Positions 8,611-19,148 of a DNA stretch of 20,296 nucleotides are shown piece by piece (within the stretch, counting starts at the first letter, position 1; the number at the start of each line of letters is the position of its first letter). The DNA lies in assembly GCA_937931775.1 (NCBI GenBank), contig CALHAQ010000043.1, positions 1 to 20,296 on the forward strand, in the 5' to 3' direction. This DNA is from an uncultured Candidatus Altimarinota bacterium. Its GTDB lineage: Bacteria; Patescibacteriota; Gracilibacteria; BD1-5; UBA6164. Both the position numbers and the translations under genes were made by a program. The notes beneath the pieces are model-generated. The model did not search any database. It worked only from the letters and a program-made list of their open reading frames with translations, and was not told where the DNA came from.

Positions 8611-11238
8611 TTATTTATTTCCTCGAAGAGTATCAAGAAGTTTCGTACTTGTACCGTAACGTATACGGATATCTTTTGGAAAGCTATTTAAGAAAATTTC
8701 TCCCCACTTTGTAGTATATATTCTATTATCAAGAAACACTACTACTCAGCTGTCTTTTCGCGTCCTAATGAGCCTTCAGAATCATTGTTTAAGTTTTAAA
8801 ACTGATTTTGGAATAGCATACTCAGAAAAACTATCATCAAAAAGACGAGATCTTGCCATAAATATAGGATCACTTGGTACGGCAAACGGTATTTTATGAA
8901 TAATTAAGTATTGAAGATCTTTTCCAGGAATATCAATTCATTCCCAGAAGGTATCTGTTCACAAAAGTACTGATCTATCAGGATGTTTTTTAAAAAAGTC
9001 TATTTGTTTGTGTTTACTTCCACTTACTCATTGTGCTAATAGGTACATGTTTTCTTTTTCTAATTGTATTTTCAACTGCGTATATACTTCTCTTATAGCA
9101 AAGAATGCTGTAAATAAAACTAAGGTTCTCCCTTTTACTATAAGAAAGAATGATTCCAAAAATTGTACAATAACAGGAAGATTATCTTTTATACTTCAAA
9201 GATCTTGAGGAATAAATAGTAAAGCCTGTTTACTATAGTCAAAATCTGATGGAAGAAGTATTTTCTCAAATTGCTCTAAAGATAGTACTTTACTAATATA
9301 GGAAAAATTATCCTCCATTTGTAGTGTAGCACTTGTGAGTATAACACTTTCAAGATTAAGCCATAAATGGCTATCTAAAAATTCTCCTGGTCTAAGAACA
9401 GTAAAATGTAGTTGGGTTCCTCTATTTTCATCATGACTAATGTAGTAAATGTTTTTTTCTATATCGGTAGAAAGAAATACTTGCGAAAGTATCTCTCTCA
9501 TATATGAAATTTCTTGGGTCTCAGAAGAAAGTAAGAGGGCTTTCTTTTCTCATAAAGTAAAGATATCCTGTCTGAGTGATTCTAAGTTATCAGATATTTT
9601 CTTGGCAAGTGTGATGGTGTTTCAATATTCTGTAAAAAAAGAATCCTTAAGTAATATAGTTTTATACTTTGCATCAAGAGCAAATTCTGAGAATATTTTT
9701 CCTTCTAAGATTGAAAATAGTTCAGCAGTATCAAAGAGTAACTGTTGCTTCTTTATTCCCATACTATCTCACGATAACTTATGTTTCACTAGTTTTTTAT
9801 CAACTTTTTGAAAAAGTCTTTGCACTCATTCAAATGAAAGTGTTTTTCTGAGAGATTGAGTCACAATGTCTTCAAGAGAATGAGCTTCATCGAGTATAAG
9901 GTTTTTTACTCATCATAGCAAAGATCCTTCAGACACAATATCCTGAAATAAAATATGATTATTTGTAATAATAATATTTGCTGATTTTGCTCTTTGTCTT
10001 GCCCTGAGAGCAAATTCATATTCTTTAAATGGATTTCCTTCATCGAAAATAAAACTATTCCCTGCGTGTATTTCTGAAAGAAAACTATACTCTTCTCAAA
10101 AAAAGTTCAGTTCATCTAGTTCTCAAAACTCACTTTCCATACTCCAAAACAATATTTTTAAAACAAATGATATTTGAGTATTTGAGCTCAGGTCGGGTGA
10201 ATCTAAAAATTCAAAAAAGGAGCTTACTCATAAATAGTTTCTCTTTCACTTAAGTTTAGTGTAGCTAAATTTTTGAGGAAAATGTTCACTCAAAAATTGA
10301 AGATCTTTATAATATATTTGATCTTGAAGAGCCTTTGTACTTGTAGATATATGTACAGGCTCTTTAAAGGATAAAGAATGTTTAATTGCAGGCAGAAGGT
10401 AAGCAAAGGTCTTCCCTATTCCAGTTGGAGCCTCAATAAGAGTTTTTCATCACTTCGAAAGTGTAGTGTCTACTTTGTCGAGCATTACCTTTTGGCTCTT
10501 TCTTAGCTCAAAATTAGGTATTTTTGCTAAAAACTCTTCTATATCTTCACTTGTGTCAGAGCTATGAATGTCACCTATGTCCCCTATGTGTTTCTGTAAC
10601 TGTTTCATATATATATCTACAATATCATCTCGCTCCATGATCTTCTTTTCTTTTTCTAGGTATTCATCTCTTAAAATATGAACCCCTACATCCTGGCACA
10701 GAGAAAAATACTCCTTTGCAAGAGTTTTCTTATGCTTTGGAAGTTTTTGTAGTTTTTGAATAAGTTTTTTAAATACTTGTACCGTTGCAATAGTATCATC
10801 TATTGCTCTATGTGCACTTTCTAAGCGTATCCCAAAAATATCACATAAATATCATAAGTTCAGTGATTTTTCTTGAAAACATAAAAAATTTGCAAGGAAG
10901 AACGTATCTATATATGGATTCTTAGAAGTATCTATTCAGTGAGACTCTAAAAAACGTATATCAAAAGGAATGTTATGCCCTATTAATGGGAGTCATTCTA
11001 TAAAATCTTGAATATCGTCCTGAATATCAGAAAATCTTGGAGCATTTGCTACATCTTCATCGAATATATTCGTAATCTGAGATATAAGAGCCGGGATGTC
11101 TCTTCTTGGGTTCACAAAACTTGTAAATCTATCAAGCTCTTGAAATGATTCTCTATCAATCTTAATAAATGCAAGCTCAATAATAGCATCATCCTTTGCT
11201 GAAAGTCAGGTTGTTTCAAGGTCTAAGACTACAAACAT
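8611..11238 (-). CDS. dinG: DinG-family helicase with N-terminal DnaQ-like 3'-5' exonuclease, 875 aa
   Basis: A superfamily 2 (XPD-like) DNA helicase fused to a DEDD-type exonuclease, as in DinG of Firmicutes; likely acts in DNA repair or processing. Exonuclease motifs: Exo I VLDLETTG at the N-terminus, Exo II HNIPFDIRFL (~residues 88-97), Exo III HRAIDDT (~residues 145-151). Helicase motifs: Walker A APTGIGKT with Lys276, DEAH at 450-453, and motif VI QGFGRLIRTRKDSG near the C-terminus, three of whose glycines are UGA. The four Cys that hold the 4Fe-4S cluster in E. coli DinG and XPD are absent (KGKRNYLG where NYLC is usual), as in exonuclease-bearing DinG of Gram-positives. It is separated by 108 bp from the divergent plus-strand gene. 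The start at 11238 immediately precedes the Exo I strand. The length fits the family. Confidence 0.92.
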
Positions 11239-11257
11239 ATAGTATATTTAACAGATA

Positions 11258-11285
11258 TATATAATTTTTAAACAGGAAACTTCAA
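11258..11285 (-). promoter_or_regulatory. Candidate promoter of dinG
   Basis: On the minus strand TTGAAG (11285-11280) and TATATA (11263-11258) are 16 bp apart, ending 20 bases before the dinG ATG. It lies in the divergent intergenic region. The surrounding sequence is AT-rich, so chance matches are common. Confidence 0.35.
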
Positions 11286-11290
11286 AAAGA

Positions 11291-11319
11291 TTTTGCAATG
11301 AATACCCCTAAGTTATAAT
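11291..11319 (+). promoter_or_regulatory. Candidate promoter of the secreted helical protein gene
   Basis: A perfect TATAAT -10 box at 11314-11319 is preceded by TTTTGC (11291-11296, 17-bp spacing) or TTGCAA (11293-11298, 15-bp spacing). It lies 27 bases before the ATG at 11347 and nearly abuts the opposing dinG promoter candidate, so the two could interfere. Confidence 0.45.
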
Positions 11320-11346
11320 GACAATAAATATAACAATAGAAACAAT

Positions 11347-12033
11347 ATGAATTTTATAAAGCTTTTATCCATAGTATGAGTATTACTCCTGAGTGCAAAT
11401 CAAGTTTTTGCTCTCAGTTATAAAGATACCCTTCCTACTAACTCGTGATTTAAAAGCGTATCTCAGAGCGATATTTGAGCAGCAAAGTTACTACAAGATT
11501 ATGTAAAATCATATAGAGATAAGATTAATTCACTACTCGATTCATATAATGCTAAGGAAAGCCTCATAATTGAGCTTGCAAACGATGACTTAAAACAAAT
11601 GTCTCGAAGTCTAGATATCATTCAGTATAAATCAGTGAACCCTGATGTTGTAAATGATGTTATGAAAAGTATTGTCTCAGATTTAAAGACTCTCAATAAT
11701 CGAATGAAAATTTATTTAGAGCAAGAAAAAATCCTCCATAAAGAGAGAGTAGAACAAATAAAAATAAAATACATTAAAATATGATCTAAAATATCTTTAA
11801 TACTAGACAATATCATCCTATCACTTAGTAATAGCCTTATAGAAAAAGAAACGCTGAGTAGTGAAGAAAAAAGTATTGTAAGGAGCCTTGTAGTAATAAG
11901 GCAGCAGAATGAAAAAATTACAGCATTCAAAAATATAGAATTTCATTCAGAACAAGAAATGAAAGATTACTTTAGGAATATCATAAATATTTTAAGAACA
12001 GAAATTATATCTATCAAAAACATATCTCGTTAA
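11347..12033 (+). CDS. Secreted helical protein of unknown function, 228 aa
   Basis: The only plus-strand gene in the window. The family is not recognised. It starts with a clear signal peptide (MNFIKLLSIVGVLLLSANQVFA, cleavage near residue 22, the Gly from UGA). The mature part is almost wholly charged and helix-like: IGAAKLLQDYVKSYRDKIN, then a long Lys/Glu/Ile-rich stretch (LEQEKILHKERVEQIKIKY) with coiled-coil character, and a similar C-terminal half. No cysteine, membrane segment or catalytic motif is seen. Four UGA codons are in frame; under the standard code only fragments remain. Its UAA overlaps the stop of the converging pseudouridine synthase gene, and no terminator hairpin lies between them. 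It could be a periplasmic or surface structural protein or chaperone-like protein; I would not go further. Confidence 0.85.
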
Positions 12034-12743
12034 ACTGCTAGTCCTATTTGTTTAAATAATTGATTTTTTTCTTTATGTGAAAGTCTTTTTATTTGCCCTT
12101 CCATTAGTCCATCAATATTTATGGTCTCTATACGTATTCTCTTGAGTTTTTTCACTTTTGATCATACCTCTTCTACCATACGACGAATTTGTCTATTTTT
12201 TCACTCCGTAAGAATAATACTGAACTTCCCTGCTGCAAGTCTTTCTATCCTGCATTCTTTTGTTCTACTCCCTAAGACCATAACTCATCTTCACATCTCT
12301 TCAAGTTCACTATCACCTATGGCACCAAAAGTTTCTACAACATACTCTTTTTCATGTCAAAAACTTGGGTGGGTAAGATAGTTTGTCATTCTCCCATCAT
12401 TCGTCAAAATAATAAGCCCAGTCGACTCCTTATCAAGTCGTCATACAGGAAATACTCTTTCTGGTACATCAATTATGTCTATAATAGAGTTTCCTTCTCT
12501 CTGAGCACACGTAGTCTCTACTCCCCTTGCTTTGTTATATTTATAGTAGACAAAATCTTGTTGGGACATTTTCGCTCATTTCCCTAGCGTCACAATATCA
12601 CTATCGGGATTTACAGACTGTCATATTTTTGCTATTTCTCCATTTACAAGAACTTGTCCATCACGTATATATTCTTCAGCTTTTCTACGTGAGCATATTC
12701 ATGCTCCACTCATATATTTCTGTAATCGCATTGTTTCTGACAT
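12030..12743 (-). CDS. rluB: RsuA/RluB-family rRNA pseudouridine synthase, 237 aa
   Basis: Isomerises a uridine of ribosomal RNA to pseudouridine. An S4 RNA-binding domain comes first (residues ~5-60: MRLQKYMSGAGICSRRKAEE, then GQVLVNG). The catalytic domain has the family motif GRLDKESTGLIILTNDG with the nucleophile Asp104 (first Gly by UGA), then HEKEYVV and the conserved EGKNRQIRRM. The short C-terminal tail is basic. The order and motifs are those of the RsuA/RluB/RluE/RluF group; which uridine is modified cannot be told, so the symbol is provisional. It is the last gene of the uvrA-murB operon, starting 1 base after murB. A second ATG lies four codons downstream (12731) and could be the true start. 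Its stop overlaps that of the converging plus-strand gene. Confidence 0.92.
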
Positions 12744-12744
12744 T

Positions 12745-13629
12745 TTATTTTTTATTAGTAATTATCTGTACTTCATTTTCTATCTTGATTCAAAATTCCT
12801 TTTCAACTTTTTCTTGAGCTACATCTATAAGTTGTAACATATCCTTATAGGTACCATGTCCATCATGCATTAAAAAATTTGCATGTTTATCAGAAAAATA
12901 CGCTCCTCATATCTTATGTCACTTCAGTCAAACTTTTTCAATCAAGAATCATGCTGATATATCTCTACTTGGATTTTTAAAAAAACTTCAGCAACTATTC
13001 CCTTTTGGTTGTTTATTTTCTCTAAAATCTATATTATCGATATCACTATGATATTTTTCTACCTTTTTTGAAAGATCAAATATAGCAGAAATTATAAAGT
13101 ATTTTCTTTCTTGTTTCAATATAGAATCTCTATATTTAAAGTTCATATCATTTTTTAGTAAAGTAGACACTTGTCCATTTTCTAAATCTAATACCTCGCA
13201 AGATACAAAGTTATTTTCTATTTCTAAACCAAAACAACCAGCATTTCAATAGACTGCTCCTGCGACACTTCCAGGGAGTCATATAAACCTGTGCCACAAG
13301 TCTTGACAGTACACATTCTCAAGCTTTTCTGCTATCATCCAAATTGACTCAGATCAGAAAGTTTTTAATATCTTTGACTCTTTATTGTAGTCCCATCCTG
13401 TAAGTGAATTTTTAATCACTACCCCTTCATATTCATCGAAAGCAAAAAGCATATTTGTCCCTCAACTAATCCAAAGTATTTTTAAATCTTTACTTTGAGC
13501 CCACTGAATAATTTCAAAAATCTTTCCAAGCTCCTGCTGGGAAGATATCTCAAAATACCATCGAGCTGTAGCCGGTGTTTTATAGTTTGATAAATAAGTT
13601 ATATCTATATGTTGCTCTAAATATTGCAT
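12745..13629 (-). CDS. murB: UDP-N-acetylenolpyruvoylglucosamine reductase MurB, 294 aa
   Basis: A FAD flavoenzyme that reduces UDP-GlcNAc-enolpyruvate to UDP-MurNAc in cytoplasmic peptidoglycan synthesis. Visible motifs: the FAD-binding SGGTNML (residues ~56-62), GLPGSVAGAVYGNAGCFG (~residues 115-132), the substrate-binding KYRDS, and the catalytic region GSFFKNP with Ser215 as the likely proton donor, followed by AGFLIEKVGLKGHKIGG and SDKHANFL. Of 23 glycines I count 10 encoded by UGA, several at invariant positions. Length is normal for the short type of MurB. The ATG overlaps the uvrA stop by one base (TAATG), indicating translational coupling. Its presence suggests the cell makes its own peptidoglycan precursors. 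Confidence 0.95.
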
Positions 13630-16469
13630 TAAGATTTTTTAAAGTTTTTTTGATATTTAATGATTGCTTGCCCCGTATAACTTGTTTTACATTTTTTTAC
13701 ATGTTCAATATCTCAAGCTACTACAAGAGTTCCTCACATATCTCATCATTCTGGTCATATGTCTATAATATGATCTGCATTGAGGATAATATTCATATTG
13801 TGTTCAATAACAATAACTGTATTTCATTTATCAACAAGTGAATGAAGTATATGAAGAAGCTTCTCTATGTCTTGGAAGTGTAATCATGTAGTTGGTTCAT
13901 CAAGTATATATACTGTTTTTGAAGTACTTCTTTTAGATAGTTCGCTTCCGAGCTTAATACGCTGAGCTTCTCATCATGAAAGAGTTGTAGAGCTTTGTCC
14001 GAGTCGTATATACCCAAGTCATACTTTGTCTAATATGTCGAGTATTTTAAGGATACGTGGATGTGCATGAAAAAATTCTCGAGCTTCCTCCACCGTCATT
14101 TCAAGTACATCAGCAATAGTCTTTCACTTATATTTGATTTCTAAAGTTTCAGGATTAAATCTCTTCCCATCACAAGACTCACAAGTAGTATATACAGGTG
14201 GGAGAAAATGCATTTCTATTTTTTTCACTCCATCACCATCACATTCCTGACAACGACCATCTTTCGTATTAAAAGAGAATCTCCCTGGAGCATATCATCG
14301 AAGTTTAGCATCATAGCTCGCAGAAAATACTTCCCTTATAAAAGTAAAGACTCCTGTATATGTAGCTGGGTTTGATCTTGGAGTTTTCCCAATAGGGGAT
14401 TGATCTATTACAAGTACCTTATCAAAATGCTCTACTCCTGAAATAGATTTGTGTGTTCCTACTGTCCTACTTGCTCTATTAAGAGTGTTGGCAAGGTAGT
14501 TTGCTAAAATATCATTTATGAGAGACGACTTTCCTGATCACGAAACACCAGTGACAACTGATAAGTGTCAAACAGGGAAGTCTACATTAATGTTCTTTAA
14601 ATTATGATGTGTTGCTCACTTTACTGAAAGAGTTCATGCACTCTTTCTCTTTATTGTCTCTAATGAGACAGATTTTTGTCCACTAAGATAGGGTCAGGTT
14701 ACAGAATTTTTATCTTTACATATTTGAGTGAAAGTTCCTTCTGATACTACTCTCCCTCAATGAATACCAGCTCATGGGCCTATATCTATGATATGATCAG
14801 ATTCTCTCATAATATCTTCATCATGTTCGACAACAATAAGTGTATTTCCAACATCTCTGAGTTTTTTTAAGTTCTTAATAAGCATATCATTATCACGTGG
14901 ATGGAGTCCTATAGACGGTTCGTCTAATACATAAATAATTCCCTCAAGTTTAACTCCTATTTGAGTAGCAAGACGTATTCTCTGTGCCTCTCAACCAGAA
15001 AGTGTATTAGCTCTACGTGAAAGAGTCATATATGAAAGACCTACTCCCTCAAGAAACTCTAGTCTCTCCATGATATTTTTCATTACTTTTTCTGCTACCA
15101 CTTGTTGTTCTGAATTAAGACTCAGTGATTTAAAGTATTTTTGAGACTCAATAATGTTCATCTCTCATAAATGTCCAATATGTTTTCATGATAGAAAAAC
15201 ACTTAGTGATTCTTTTCCTAAACGAAATCCACCACAATCTGGACACTCTATGTTTGTCACATAATCATCATAGTGTCCATGTTCTACTCCACCATCATAA
15301 TATCTACGAGTAAGGGTATTAATTGCACCTTCAAATTTCGAATTATAAGTATTCTTTCTTCCTGATTCATTTACGAAAGAAACACTATACTGATCACTTC
15401 CAGTTCCATACATAACTATTTCTCGCTCTCGTTTACTCAGTTTACTATAAGAAATATTCGTATCTATATCATGCTTCTTAGCAACCTCTTCAATAAGCGC
15501 AAGGAAGTAGTTCCCAAATCATGGAGGAAGTACGCAACCCTCGGAAAGTGTAAGATTAGGATTTACTATAGTCTCCTCAAGAAACACCATCTTTTCACCT
15601 AATCAATGACAAGCATCACAAGCTCAGTGATGAGAATTAAAACTAAAAGAAGATATGGACAACTTCTCAGGAACGTGTCCACAACTACTACAAATAAATA
15701 CTTTTGAAAAGTCTCGAGTTTCTCACTTGTGAGTAAATACCGAAACTGACATTTGCCCGTCTCCATTTTTATATGCAACCTGAATACTGTCTTTGAGCCT
15801 TTTACTATCAGCACTTTCGCTCTCACTAAAATCTTTTACTACTAATCTATCTACAATGATCTCAACCTTTATATTTTCTTTTGGGAGAATAAAGTCAGTA
15901 TTTACATTGTATTCTGTGCCATTTATCAAAAATCTTATAAATCCAGCATCAAGAACTTCTTTTTTAATTTTCTCGATATCTAAATCTTTTTTTCCTCTCA
16001 AAAATGGACATGTAAGAAAAAACTTTGTTCCTAAATCAAAACTCGATATATATGTGACAATGTCTTTAATAGAATCTTTTTTAATAGTACTATCACAATT
16101 AACACACTTTCTATCTCAAATATTAAGATATAAGAGTTTATAATAGTCATATATTTCTGTAATAGTTCCAACCGTACTTCTGGGATTCCTATTTGTTGTC
16201 TTCTGATCAATAGAAATAGTAGGGGAGAGCCCTGTAATTTCATCATAGAGAGCCTCATCTTTGCTTCCTCATACAAACATCCTTGCATAGCTTGAAAGAC
16301 TCTCAAGGTACTTTTGTTGACCTATAGAGTATATTGTGGAAAAAGCGAGTGATGATTTTCCAGAACCTGACAAGCCAGTAATAACAGTTAAAGTGTTTTT
16401 CGGTATTTTTACATCTATATTTTTAAGGTTATGTGTTCTCGCACCACGGACTTCAAGAAATTTTGACAT
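13629..16469 (-). CDS. uvrA: Excinuclease ABC subunit UvrA, 946 aa
   Basis: The damage-sensing ATPase of nucleotide excision repair, which loads UvrB on distorted DNA. Visible in order: N-terminal RGARTHNLKNIDV and Walker A GLSGSGKSS (Lys38), then QQKYLESLSSYARMF; a zinc-binding pair CVNC; the first ABC signature NTLSGGEAQR; second Walker A GVSGSGKSSL (near residue 643); zinc-binding CQECDGDG...CESCDGKRF; the second signature TTLSGGEAQRIKLGSEL, whose two glycines are UGA-UGA; Walker B VYILDEPTTGLH; and EHNMNIILNADHIIDIGPEGG. Full length for the family (~940 aa). The start at 16469 gives the usual N-terminus. It is preceded by a hairpin and U-tract that end just before the ATG. It overlaps murB by one base. 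No uvrB or uvrC is in the window. Confidence 0.97.
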
Positions 16470-16474
16470 GAAAA

Positions 16475-16499
16475 AATGTTAGCCATTAAAACTAACATT
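16475..16499 (-). other. Hairpin with U-tract directly before uvrA
   Basis: Bases 16475-16482 (aatgttag) pair with 16492-16499 around a 9-nt loop; on the minus strand the stem runs into a U-tract and the uvrA AUG follows within a few bases. It looks like an intrinsic terminator of the zinc-ribbon gene, or a 5' leader hairpin of uvrA that could hide the start site. Pairing is seen; the role is open. Confidence 0.5.
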
Positions 16500-16501
16500 C
16501 C

Positions 16502-16528
16502 ATTGTATAGAGATATTTTTTTATGCAA
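16502..16528 (-). promoter_or_regulatory. Candidate promoter of uvrA
   Basis: On the minus strand TTGCAT (16528-16523) and TACAAT (16507-16502) are 15 bp apart, within the 61-bp gap between the zinc-ribbon gene and uvrA. If used, transcription would start at about 16495, placing the hairpin at the very 5' end of the mRNA. No clear LexA-type operator is seen. Confidence 0.35.
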
Positions 16529-16530
16529 GA

Positions 16531-17007
16531 TTATTGCTCTCTATAGTAGGTTGCACGAATCATTCATTTGATTTTTGTTGTATTAGAATTCAAAACATTA
16601 CATTGCTCAGCACTTAAGCCTGCAGGTAATTTATAGTTTATAGCATCATCCTGAAAATAAATTTCATCATCACCAGCAGGATTTTTAGGTAAATCAATAG
16701 TATATCTTATTTCAACCTGCGTACTGCCTCATTCAGCATTTAATGGAACCTCCAGTAGAATTCTTCATTGGTCTTCTCATCCTAAATTTAAATAATCTCC
16801 AACTAATGACACGGTATCCCTAATAACTCATGATGTTTCAGGACCTAAAGTCGGGTCATTAACTAAATAGAGTCAAACTGGGATATTTACATCTCACTCT
16901 TTAAATCAACAGTCAATGCAATTATATCCATCATAATGACCATTATGGTTATTACATGAAGGACAAAATAATATTTCTTCAACTATTTCTGCTTTTCTAG
17001 TTCCCAT
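16531..17007 (-). CDS. Small zinc-ribbon protein of unknown function, 158 aa
   Basis: Not assigned to a named family. An N-terminal zinc ribbon is clear: Cys15 and Cys18 (CPSC) and Cys30 and Cys33 (CIDC), with a His/Asn/Gly-rich turn between. The following ~120 residues look beta-rich and have no further metal motif; they contain SGVIRDTVSLVGDYLNLGG and the conserved-looking LSAEQCNVL near the end. No signal peptide or membrane segment. Seven or so glycines are UGA. Gaps of 57 and 61 bases and its own promoter candidate suggest it is transcribed alone. The start at 17007 is the first ATG after comF and places the ribbon at the N-terminus. It could be a nucleic-acid-binding or regulatory protein, but that is only suggested by the ribbon. 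Confidence 0.8.
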
Positions 17008-17029
17008 ATATAATATATCTTTAAATTAT

Positions 17030-17058
17030 ATTATAAGTATAGCAAATATCTTTCGAAA
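17030..17058 (-). promoter_or_regulatory. Candidate promoter of the zinc-ribbon gene
   Basis: On the minus strand TTTCGA (17058-17053) and TATAAT (17035-17030) are 17 bp apart, in the gap after comF. A second TATAAT overlaps at 17030-17025. The -10 is perfect, the -35 poor, and the region is very AT-rich. Confidence 0.35.
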
Positions 17059-17064
17059 AATCAA

Positions 17065-17745
17065 CTAATCACTTGCTAAAACAATAGCATTTATTTTTTT
17101 ATATCCATTTTTTTGAAGAAGTGTTGTGATTTCGATGAGAGTAGAGCCTGTTGAAATAACATCATCAACTAAATAGATGCTTAGGTCTCTGTTTATACTT
17201 TTTTTCAAAGAGAAAACTCCATTTAAATTTTTTATTCGATTTTCACGTGAAAGATGGCTTTGCTGTTTACTGTATTTTGGTCTAGAGAGAGCTTTATTAT
17301 CGACAGTTATGTCTAGAATCTCTGACAAGTGTTTTGCAATCTTTTCACTCTGGTTGTATCACCTTTTCCATTTCCTAAGAAAGTGCATGGGAACAGGTAG
17401 TAAAATAGCTTTTTTAGTGAGTATATGTTTCTGAAAAAACTTCTGATTTTGTAGTATAATGTCCTCGTAGGCATTATGTTTTCAGTAAAACTTTGCATGT
17501 TTTAAGAGCCTTTTTACTCCTGGTTGGGAATACCTACTAAGAACAATGGTCTGATCAATAGGAAAAAAATGTTGGCAATTCTCATGAGTTTTAAAGTTAG
17601 GAGAGCTTTTTTTACAAACATAGCAATATGGTTTATATATAAACATTTTCTTTATGCATAATGGACAAAAAAAGTGTCAAATAGCTTTACAGCCATAACA
17701 CTTTTTTTCTGAAAATAGGGAAGATATATACGAAAGTATATTCAT
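17065..17745 (-). CDS. comF: ComF-type phosphoribosyltransferase (competence protein ComFC family), 226 aa
   Basis: ComFC-family protein; homologues are needed for late steps of natural transformation, though the exact reaction is not settled. An N-terminal zinc-binding region has Cys pairs at residues 16/19, 27/30 and 41/44 (CYGC, CPLC, CYVC). The phosphoribosyltransferase domain follows with LLPVPMHFLRKWKRGYNQS (the Gly by UGA) and the PRPP-binding loop YLVDDVISTGSTL (near residue 192). Length and architecture are normal for the family. It starts 2 bases after the pepA stop and ends in UAG, so it is the last gene of the membrane protein-pepA-comF operon. The pilus ATPase and platform elsewhere in the window support a role in DNA uptake, by inference. 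Confidence 0.92.
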
Positions 17746-17747
17746 AC

Positions 17748-19148
17748 TTACTTTCTAAAAATTTCCGAAAGACTCTCAACTCCAAATCCAGTCATTCCTT
17801 TTGGCATTTTTCCATAAGGGTCTCATTCATTTATATATGCTCCTGCTATATCTATATGTGTATATTTTTCATTATTTTCAAGAAAATTAGCAAGAAAGGC
17901 TCATCACATAGATGATCCTGCATAAACCCCTCTATCTAAATTTTTATAATCAGCAATTTCAGATTTAGTTTTTTCCATAAAGTGTTCTCATAGTGGGAGT
18001 TCAACATATTTTTCTGTGTTTTCTATAGAGTATGCAAGAAGTGAATCCAACATCTTCCTATCTGTCCCCATAATTCAAGCATATCGAAATCATAAGGCTA
18101 CCATAACTGCTCCTGTAAGAGTAGCTATCGTCATCATTCTATTGGTGTTATAATTTTTTCCGAGATAACTCATACCATCAGCCATTACAAGTCTTCATTC
18201 AGCGTCTGTATGAATAATCTCAACGGTTTTCCCCGTATAGCCTGTAAGAATATCTGAAGGTTTATAGGCATTACTTGATACTACATTTTCAGCTAAACAT
18301 AGACAGGCTACTATATTTTTGTCTATATTATGTCTATCAAGCTCTTTCATTAAAGAAAAAGTAACGGCCGCTCCTCACATGTCTCCCTTCATATCATACA
18401 TGTAATCTCATGGTTTTATTTGGTTTCAGCCTGTGTCGAAGGTAACTCATTTACCAACTATTCCATAAACTGGTTTTTTCTTGTCTACTATATGTTCAAG
18501 AATTACCAAGCATGGTTTATTGTCACTTCACTTTCACACTCACTCAATAAGCCCAAGTCATTTTTTTTGAATATCTTTATATGTAAGAATTTTTACTTTA
18601 ATGTTTTTGAATTTTGTCTTTTTCACTCTCCTAGCGAATATTTCTGGGGTAAGATCACAGGCTGGGGTCTCTCAAAGATCTCTAGAGAGGGATATATTTT
18701 CTATTGTTTTCTCTATATCTTGAAGTACTTTTTTTTGACCTACCGTACAAAGAACACACAATTTTCTATGTTTCTTTTTTGTTTTATAGTCCTGAAAACT
18801 ATATCTTGAAAGTTGACATACCCTAAACAAAAGAGCTAAATTATTTGAGTCTTTCGCGGCAAGACATATGTCTTCTGGCATCTCTCGCAAATGCTTTCAT
18901 AAAAAGTTTACATGGGCTTCCTGAGTTTTTTCCTTATTTATTAAAACAAAGAGTTTTTTATACTTTACTCATCACAGGAAGTACTCCTTCATGCATGATT
19001 TTTTAGCCCTGAGGTGTTTTCGAATATCTTTTACGATATGTGAGTCCAACTTTATAAAATCGATAGCTCAGAGCTCAGTTTCACTGGGGAGAGATAAAAC
19101 AATATTTTCACTTCAAATTTCTGAGGCCTTGTGCGTGTATTTTATCAT
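17748..19148 (-). CDS. pepA: M17 family leucyl aminopeptidase, 466 aa
   Basis: A cytoplasmic two-metal exopeptidase that removes N-terminal residues from peptides. The poorly conserved N-terminal domain (~1-160) is followed by the catalytic domain: GETPACDLTPEIFA, then GKGVTFDTGGNQIKPG (near residue 235) with metal and substrate ligands, YDMKGDMGGAAV, the metal-binding HTDAEGRLVMADG (near residue 314; the usual NTDAEGR with His for Asn), and TLTGAVMVALG. The C-terminus (HIDIAGAYI...GMTGFGVESL) is also typical. Several invariant glycines are UGA. The length fits (~470-500). The ATG at 19148 overlaps the end of the upstream membrane protein by 7 bases (ATGATAA). A scavenger needing host or prey peptides would use such an enzyme, but it is common in all bacteria. 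Confidence 0.95.

Noticed and set aside
17008..17064. Regulatory direct repeats AAAGATAT upstream of the zinc-ribbon gene
   Set aside because: Two short copies in a very AT-rich gap are likely by chance.
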